Below are positions 57,978-64,000 of a DNA stretch of 64,000 bases, in pieces. The translations under genes and the position numbers were made by a program. A model generated the notes under the pieces. That model was not told where the DNA came from and searched no databases. It saw nothing but the letters and a program-made list of their open reading frames with translations. Each line of letters starts with the position of its first letter. The first letter of the stretch is position 1. The stretch is from Piezodorus guildinii (lineage: Eukaryota; Arthropoda; Insecta; Hemiptera; Pentatomidae), in assembly GCA_023052935.1 (NCBI GenBank), contig CM041298.1:50853313-50917312 (forward strand). The letters are read 5' to 3'.

Positions 57978-59034
57978 TTATGTCTTCAGTTTATGCTTGG
58001 ACATGGCTCAGTAATGCCCTGATGATGGCTCACAAGCTTGAGCCGAAACGTTGGCAAAATTAAAAACTTTTCAAAAATGACTGATTCCTGACTATTCGTA
58101 ATATTTTTTGTAAATGTATGGTCAGAACCTGGAAAATGAAATTATTTTTGTTGTGATCTTTGATTTCAGCTATTGTCTACCGTCCTCTCAAATAAAAAAG
58201 TTGGAAATAATTCTTATAAAACAGAAACAATAAGTATAAGCAAATTAATTACAGGATGATAGTAAATTCAGAAAACTTTTGACTTTTATTGTCATTGGAA
58301 AACCATTCACTCTTAGTTCGGGAAAGTACCTCAACAATTGGTTCGGCAAAATTCCTTTGAAAATTTCGGATATCAAAGGGAAGTTGCCGACTCTGTGACA
58401 TTGCCGACAGGCGAGGGTTGGAAGGTAGGTAAACCGCTGAGGGTCATAAAGCTCGACAAGCAGGCAGTGGATGGGTTTTGAATTTTAGGTAGAATTTACA
58501 TATTTAGCAATTCTCTTTTAACAATCCAAGATTTCGACAACCTCTCTCCTTTCTTACGTTTTCCGTGTTTTTAAGAAATACAAAAACAAAAGGCACTTTT
58601 TATGTTTTTCCTCAGTAACTTACTTCCAATTGATTTTCTCTAAAAATGAATGGTTATCTAATTTAGCTTTAAATTTGCTATCAGCTTGACTTGCAATGTT
58701 TTATAAAATTTAGAACAGCTTCTGAAATGTGGGATCAGGGTTGATTGCAAAACGCATAACGTCGGTTGTCAGTGATTTAGCCTCAATACATATATTGCTT
58801 TGTAGTTTATAATAAGTTGTAAAATGAATAATAAACAATCTTTTAGAGTATTTAATGTCCTACAATTTTCAATCGAAATAATTCTAATTTCTTATAATAA
58901 ATGTGAACAAACATTGCGAATTTAGAGTAGGAAAAAGGACTGAAACTTAAAACATTCAATCAACGTTGTAATTAGTATTCCCAAATGTAAAATAGCCTAT
59001 TTTTGAAAATAATATCTAATATAAAATTGATTTT

Positions 59035-59215
59035 TATTCATTTAACGTCACTTTTTTGCTGATGTTGCTAACCGAAAGATGCTATTAACTAAATTTTGCG
59101 TAGTCAGGTTTTATTTTTACTACCTTTAACAGTTAAGGTTAACAACCAATTTACGTTTCCTCCGAAAGACATAACCCAGGATTATGACCGTTAATTCAGT
59201 GTCGCAACTGAAACA
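59035..59215 (-). repeat. SINE family S, degenerate
   Basis: The inverse of the family tail (TCATTTAACGTCACTTTTTT) and part of the body; head absent. Confidence 0.45.
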
Positions 59216-59799
59216 TGTATTGAAAAAATATCTCTAATTCTGCAGATATCGAGTCAAAACAAAAACTAGCAATACGGTAAGGACATGCTTTATATCTTTT
59301 GTCCTTACAACGCATTACCTTAAAAGTAAAGAAAGTTAATAAATTCTTGAAAATTAATAAAAATGATACTTTATCGTGTTAAAAGTCTATTAAGGACAAA
59401 AATTTCACCTTTGATTATTTTTTCATACATAGCTAAGTCACACCCTTACTTGATGTAAAACTTTTGATGTTGAGAACATAGTCATTTTTTGTATATAAAT
59501 TTGTTCGCAAAGTTAATACGGAAATATCTCAAAAGGGACTGATTGAAAAATTATGAAACTAACTCAGGTTACACATCTATATGATGATTTTAAGTGACAT
59601 AAATTTGGTGAATAAGACTAAGCTGGTTCTCGAGTTATAAAATTCTCATCGCTGCTAAAATAACGTTTTCTTCAAAAATTATCAACTCATGTAATTTTTC
59701 TTTATTTCAGAACGAAACAAAAACTATAGTGTTGATGAGAGTAATGTATGCAGTTTTGGTCCTTAAAACGTCTTACTTAAGTAGCCAAGAAAAATGTTA

Positions 59800-59957
59800 T
59801 TGTCATTATTATGTATATATTTTATTGTAATTTTATGCTGTGTAAATATTGTATGAATGTAGTATGTATGATATCTTTCAGCACTACTATTGATGTCCAA
59901 ATTGGGACAGATTGTAATTTTACTCAATAAAAATTGTTGTTAAAAAAAAAAAAAAAA
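59800..59957 (+). repeat. LINE-like 3' tail with poly-A
   Basis: TATTGTATGAATGTAGTATG, then a CTCAATAAA-type end and about 16 A. Resembles the AT-rich tail at 13600-13870. The coding part is not recognisable. Confidence 0.45.
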
Positions 59958-60568
59958 TTTTACGAAAACGGCTGCAACACTAAAAATGTTTGCCACAAAA
60001 AAATTGTATCCACGGTTTTTTATTCATGAAAAGATAGAGAATAACTGGTTAACAAATTCATTAAAATCAAAAATGTCGAGCGGCAAGGTCTGGACGATTT
60101 CGAATGGATTCACCCTTATAGGTAAATAAAACAAAAAAAAAAAAAAAAAAAAAACGCTGAAAATTATTACACAATAGTTTATTATTTCCAAATAACAATA
60201 TCAGGGTATAAACTGTTTATATAGGTATTGATTAAGTAATATGAAAAGCAAATAATTCAAAGGATAATTTCATATCACTACCGCTGATTTCAAAACGCAA
60301 CATTTCTTAACCAATTTCAATGATTTTTTTTTCATCTTGTCAAAAATTTAATTCTCTATCAAATGGCACTAATATTTGGTATTCATTAGGATAACCGGAT
60401 TTTTTTATCTTTATTCGGATTTTTGAGCAGGGGTAATTTTTTCTTTTGGTCGATTACAAAGGTTGATTATTGAAAAAATTAAACTAAAAGCATTTATACA
60501 GGACTGTGTCAATATTTCCGTTTTTTTTTTCTTTCGATTTTCATTAAAATAAAATTTCCTGATTCCAG

Positions 60569-61071
60569 AGGCATGTTAGACTATATCCATATCTTTATGA
60601 GAAAATCGAGAAAAGGTTCAAAATGCTTGATATCAATTAGCTATATGCAAAAAAATTGCTGTAACATCTCGGGCGTATGATCGTCTGAAATATAAAATTT
60701 CAGCTTCGTACTACTTCTCATTTTTACTTTCACTTACATATATATGGAATATATAGTAAGTGAAAATGGTCTGTGTACTTGTATGTGTGGTGGGTCCAGC
60801 GCGAAAACGAAAAGTCTTATGTAACTCAAATTTCTTATTTAAGACAACAATACGCCCGAAATGTTACAGCAACTTTTTCATCAAAATCAGCTTACCAGAA
60901 GAGCCACTTTATACCATGCATTTTGTACCTTTTTCTCAAAAACGGCTATAACTATTTTGTTTAAATTCGCTATGTCGATGTAAAATTAAAAGGGCATTAA
61001 TATTATGTTGGTTTCATTCTGATTGAGATAGTTTGACGGTGCTTAAATGCAGATATATCAAAATTTCTTCC
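60569..61071 (+). repeat. 503-bp direct duplication, copy 1
   Basis: Nearly identical to 63063-63565 at a fixed offset of 2,494 bp; the only difference I noticed is one A/G change near 60792. The unit holds a reversed M-family body joined head-to-head to an M head, so each copy has the same internal rearrangement. Confidence 0.9.
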
Positions 61072-61830
61072 CCTAAAGTGCCTTTAATTCTGTAGATATA
61101 ATAAAAATTGGAACATCACCTTATTAGTATTGGTAAATAACGGGTAAATATGCAAGTTGAGCGACTTTGATAAACAACTGAAAGATAAAAATGAAAAGAT
61201 ATTTTTTTAATGCAATTTTTTTGTTTTTGAACACAAGAATAGCAATATTGATGTATAATATACCGTTGGATAGCTAAAGATTTTAGGAAAAATATTATCT
61301 AATACACAGAATTTTAAAGTTATTATAGGTGGAATAGTCAGGAATCAGTCATTTTTGAAAAGTTTTTAATTTTGCCAACGTTTCGGCTCAAGCTTGTGAG
61401 CCATCATCAGGGCATTACTGAGCCATGTCCAAGCATAAACTATAGGGTTTATGCTTGGACATGCCTCAGTAATGCCCTGATGATGGCTCACAAGCTTGAG
61501 CCGAAACGTTGGCAAAATTAAAAACTTTTCAAAAATGACTGATTCCTGACTATTCCACCTATAATAGTTTCTACAGTCGACTATACACCCTCAATGGAAT
61601 TTTAAAGATTATTGAAGAGTGATGAAAAGCCATTAAAACTTACTGCTTGTTGTAAATAAAAATATGATAGATTATTTAATAAAACAGACATTTCTATTGA
61701 AATTCAAAATAATTAGTTCTTTTACAATTTATTTGTAAATTTAAAAGTATTTTAAAATTCTTAAATTGATTTTAACAACGGAGGTAAGTGAAAGCCGTGT
61801 GATGGACGCATCAGATTTTTTTAAAATAGG
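60720..61830 (+). repeat. Family M copy with nested foldback element
   Basis: The head starts near 60728 (TACTTTCACTTACATAT) and the end near 61790 (GGAGGTAAGTGAAAGCCGTG). It is interrupted by the foldback element at 61320-61597. Confidence 0.7.
61320..61597. mobile_element. Palindromic foldback element, empty loop
   Basis: 278 bp. Arms of about 118 bp meet at a six-base loop (TATAGG) between GCATAAAC and GTTTATGC. A 10-bp duplication AATTTTAAAG flanks it (61310-61319 and 61598-61607). Same palindrome as 57241-58096. Confidence 0.88.
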
Positions 61831-62624
61831 TTCAATTGCATATTTATAAATTTTTTATTTAGTTAAATGTTTCTTAATTTAAGAAAAAAAAACAATAGCA
61901 GCATAGAAATAGATTTTTGTATTGAAAAAAAACCGTTTAAATGTGAAGGATTTCCAAAACTAAGCTAGACGTCTACCTGGATTTTCCTTACTACCAGCTC
62001 TAACCAGTTTATCTGTCATCCCATTTAAGCAGGTACCTAATTTTTATTTACAACACCAAAAGTAAGAAACTTTGCTTCAAGTGGGCAATCCTTGGTGTGA
62101 TTTATTGCCCCATCTTCCTTTGTTAGGTACCGGAGCCGGTTTCGGGATATTTTCTTTGTGTTTCTTGGGTATTTCAATACATAATTAGATGGCCAGCAAA
62201 TGATAATTATGGCTGACATTGCTTACTGATGCCCCTGATGATGACTACTTTTAGAAGTGAAAACTTCTTTGGGCGCGTTATGCGATTGTTGGCAGGAGAA
62301 AAAGCTTTGATTTCGCAACCATCGTAACGTCACTGACATGCTCCAGACTGGCGCATGCGTTCTGTGTATACCTGTCTATTAGATATAGGATGACGAAATG
62401 AATGTTCGTGAACGTAATTGATACCGGTGTAATTTCGGTACAAAAATATCGATATTTGTAAATATTATTAAAACATTTCTTTGCATGAAAACATTCAAAC
62501 ATACGAAGCAAAATCATTTTAATCTTACTGTCAATATTTAAATCGTAGTAAAGCGGAATTGAAAAGAATATCTTGATCATATTAGCATAGAAATATGAAA
62601 TTTGAAAATTAATTTCATTTTTGG

Positions 62625-62935
62625 GATCACATTCGGACTTCCTACATAAAATTGTTTGACAAACTTCAAGGACATACTAACAAACTCATACAAAACATGG
62701 CCACGACAGACATGCCAGGGAATATTCAAAGAAGGCTGAAAAGAAGCTGGCTAAGAGATCTCCTTAAGTAAACTCTTTTAAAATTCAAGTTAGGAGTAGA
62801 TCCCAATAGGTATCGACCTCCCTCAAGGGCCTGACATGCCCTTTATATCAATTGTTATCAAATCCGCTTATTGTCACGGGCTGAGCGACAGGTGTGGATG
62901 TAAAAATAAATGATCAAAAAAAAAATTTCATTTTA
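62625..62935 (+). mobile_element. Jockey-type 3' fragment with poly-A
   Basis: Reads SYIKLFDKLQGHTNKLIQNM, then IQRRLKRSWLRDLLK, the Jockey ORF2 C-terminus (compare LKRLWPRDLL at 3.8-4.3 kb). Ends near 62930 in an A-rich run. Confidence 0.75.
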
Positions 62936-63062
62936 ATAACATAGATTTCAATTAAGCACAATGTACATTCCATTATTAATTAAAACATGTGTTTTTTTGC
63001 TTGGGAGAAAAGCTAAGGTTATCTCTGTGAAACTACTAAAAAGTTTATAGATTGGGGATTGA

Positions 63063-63565
63063 AGGCATGTTAGACTATATCCATATCTTTATGAGAAAAT
63101 CGAGAAAAGGTTCAAAATGCTTGATATCAATTAGCTATATGCAAAAAAATTGCTGTAACATCTCGGGCGTATGATCGTCTGAAATATAAAATTTCAGCTT
63201 CGTACTACTTCTCATTTTTACTTTCACTTACATATATATGGAATATATAGTAAGTGAAAATGGTCTGTGTACTTGTATGTGTGGTAGGTCCAGCGCGAAA
63301 ACGAAAAGTCTTATGTAACTCAAATTTCTTATTTAAGACAACAATACGCCCGAAATGTTACAGCAACTTTTTCATCAAAATCAGCTTACCAGAAGAGCCA
63401 CTTTATACCATGCATTTTGTACCTTTTTCTCAAAAACGGCTATAACTATTTTGTTTAAATTCGCTATGTCGATGTAAAATTAAAAGGGCATTAATATTAT
63501 GTTGGTTTCATTCTGATTGAGATAGTTTGACGGTGCTTAAATGCAGATATATCAAAATTTCTTCC
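63063..63565 (+). repeat. 503-bp direct duplication, copy 2
   Basis: Second copy of 60569-61071. Sequence similarity continues beyond 63565 only at the lower level typical of family M. Confidence 0.9.
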
Positions 63566-64000
63566 AGTAACGTACTTTTATGAAATTGACCATATCATCT
63601 GAATAGCATTGCTAAAAAAACAGGATAATATATAAAATGAACGAATTCGATATCCAACTAAGGGAGATAACAAAAAAAAAATGTTAAATGCATTTTTTTT
63701 GTTTTTGAACTTATGAATAGTAATATACACTTATAATATACCGTTAGAATGCTAAAGATTTTTAAAAAAAATATTATCTTATATATACTATTGTAAAAGT
63801 TAATGGAGAGTGATGAAAAACCGATAAAACAAACTGTTTGTCGTGGATAATAATGTGATAGATTATTTAATAAAAAAACATGTTTCTTTTGAAATCCAAT
63901 GTAAATAATTCTTTAACAATTTATTCGTTAAATATTAGGCCTTTTTTGAATAAATAGATCCCTTTTTCAATTGATGATGAAAAATAATATGATATTTTTG
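63190..64000 (+). repeat. Family M copy running to the window edge
   Basis: Head near 63222, body to 63565 shared with the duplication, then the family's right part (AACGAATTCGATATCCAACT, ATAATATACCGTTAGAA). The right terminus lies beyond the window. Confidence 0.65.

Larger units (their letters stand above)
57241..58096 (-). mobile_element. Palindromic foldback element carrying mitochondrial DNA in its loop
   Basis: The left arm (about 57266-57411) and right arm (57989-58096) are near-perfect inverted copies (AACGTTTCGGCTCAAGCTTG ... TCCAAGCATAAAC). The flanks share CGTAATATTTTTT (57231-57243 and 58097-58109), a likely 13-bp target duplication. A run of about 28 T next to the left flank looks like a poly-A tail on the minus strand, so the element may be retroposed. 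The same palindrome without mitochondrial DNA lies at 61320-61597. Confidence 0.85.

Noticed and set aside
57989..58060. Hammerhead-ribozyme-like CTGATGA ... GAAAC core in the palindrome arms (also 61446-61530, 53480-53515)
   Set aside because: Stem II forms, but the base after CTGATGA does not pair with the one before GAAA, and no short stem III followed by a cleavable UH site is visible after GAAAC.
60760..60951. 63-codon frame repeated exactly at 63254-63445
   Set aside because: Identity is due to the 503-bp duplication of a non-coding repeat; other M copies do not keep the frame.

Overview
The window is AT-rich animal nuclear DNA with spliced, intron-rich genes and a very high load of transposable elements (TEs). 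An insect is the best reading. A nuclear copy of mitochondrial DNA at 57.4-58.0 kb has the insect order cox3-trnG-nad3 and reads correctly only with the invertebrate mitochondrial code. Tc1/mariner, hAT, RTE, Jockey and CR1-like elements are all present. Hemiptera is a guess; I cannot name the species.

Three protein-coding genes can be reconstructed, all on the minus strand. (1) RpL9 (50.68-43.09 kb) is a complete ribosomal protein L9 gene: a 27-nt non-coding first exon starting at a TOP-like tract, then three coding exons giving 189 aa. (2) Gene A (39.67-16.48 kb) is a GAF-domain cyclic-nucleotide phosphodiesterase-like gene (PDE5/6/10/11 group, most like PDE10). I traced it through 15 phase-consistent coding exons (about 773 aa visible, 5' end not found). 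Its catalytic domain has lost both metal-ligand aspartates and the purine-binding glutamine, so it is probably a pseudo-phosphodiesterase. (3) Gene B (9.04-3.39 kb, continuing past the left edge) is a diverged tandem paralogue of gene A. Three of its N-terminal/GAF-A exons match gene A exons in order, length and intron phase.

The rest is mostly mobile DNA. 1-9 kb: an old hAT-like element, a Jockey copy, a MULE-like element nested in a Tc1 derivative, a decayed mariner and a SINE. 9-16 kb: an internally deleted mariner, RTE remains, several copies of an undescribed short-TIR repeat (called family M here) and a Tc1 element inside a TA microsatellite. 17-39 kb (gene A introns): M copies, an RTE inserted into an M copy, a nearly full CR1/Jockey-type LINE, a hAT element with a perfect 8-bp target duplication and SINEs inside it, and RTE fragments. 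40-50 kb: a SINE, a foldback element, an M copy, and a 6-kb RpL9 intron holding a mariner and RTE debris. 51-64 kb: mostly repeats, including two palindromic foldback elements, one with a mitochondrial fragment in its hairpin loop, and a 503-bp near-identical direct duplication.

Exon boundaries come from splice consensus, frame continuity and family motifs read by eye. TE classes come from terminal repeats, target-site duplications and recognisable protein motifs. No database search was possible.
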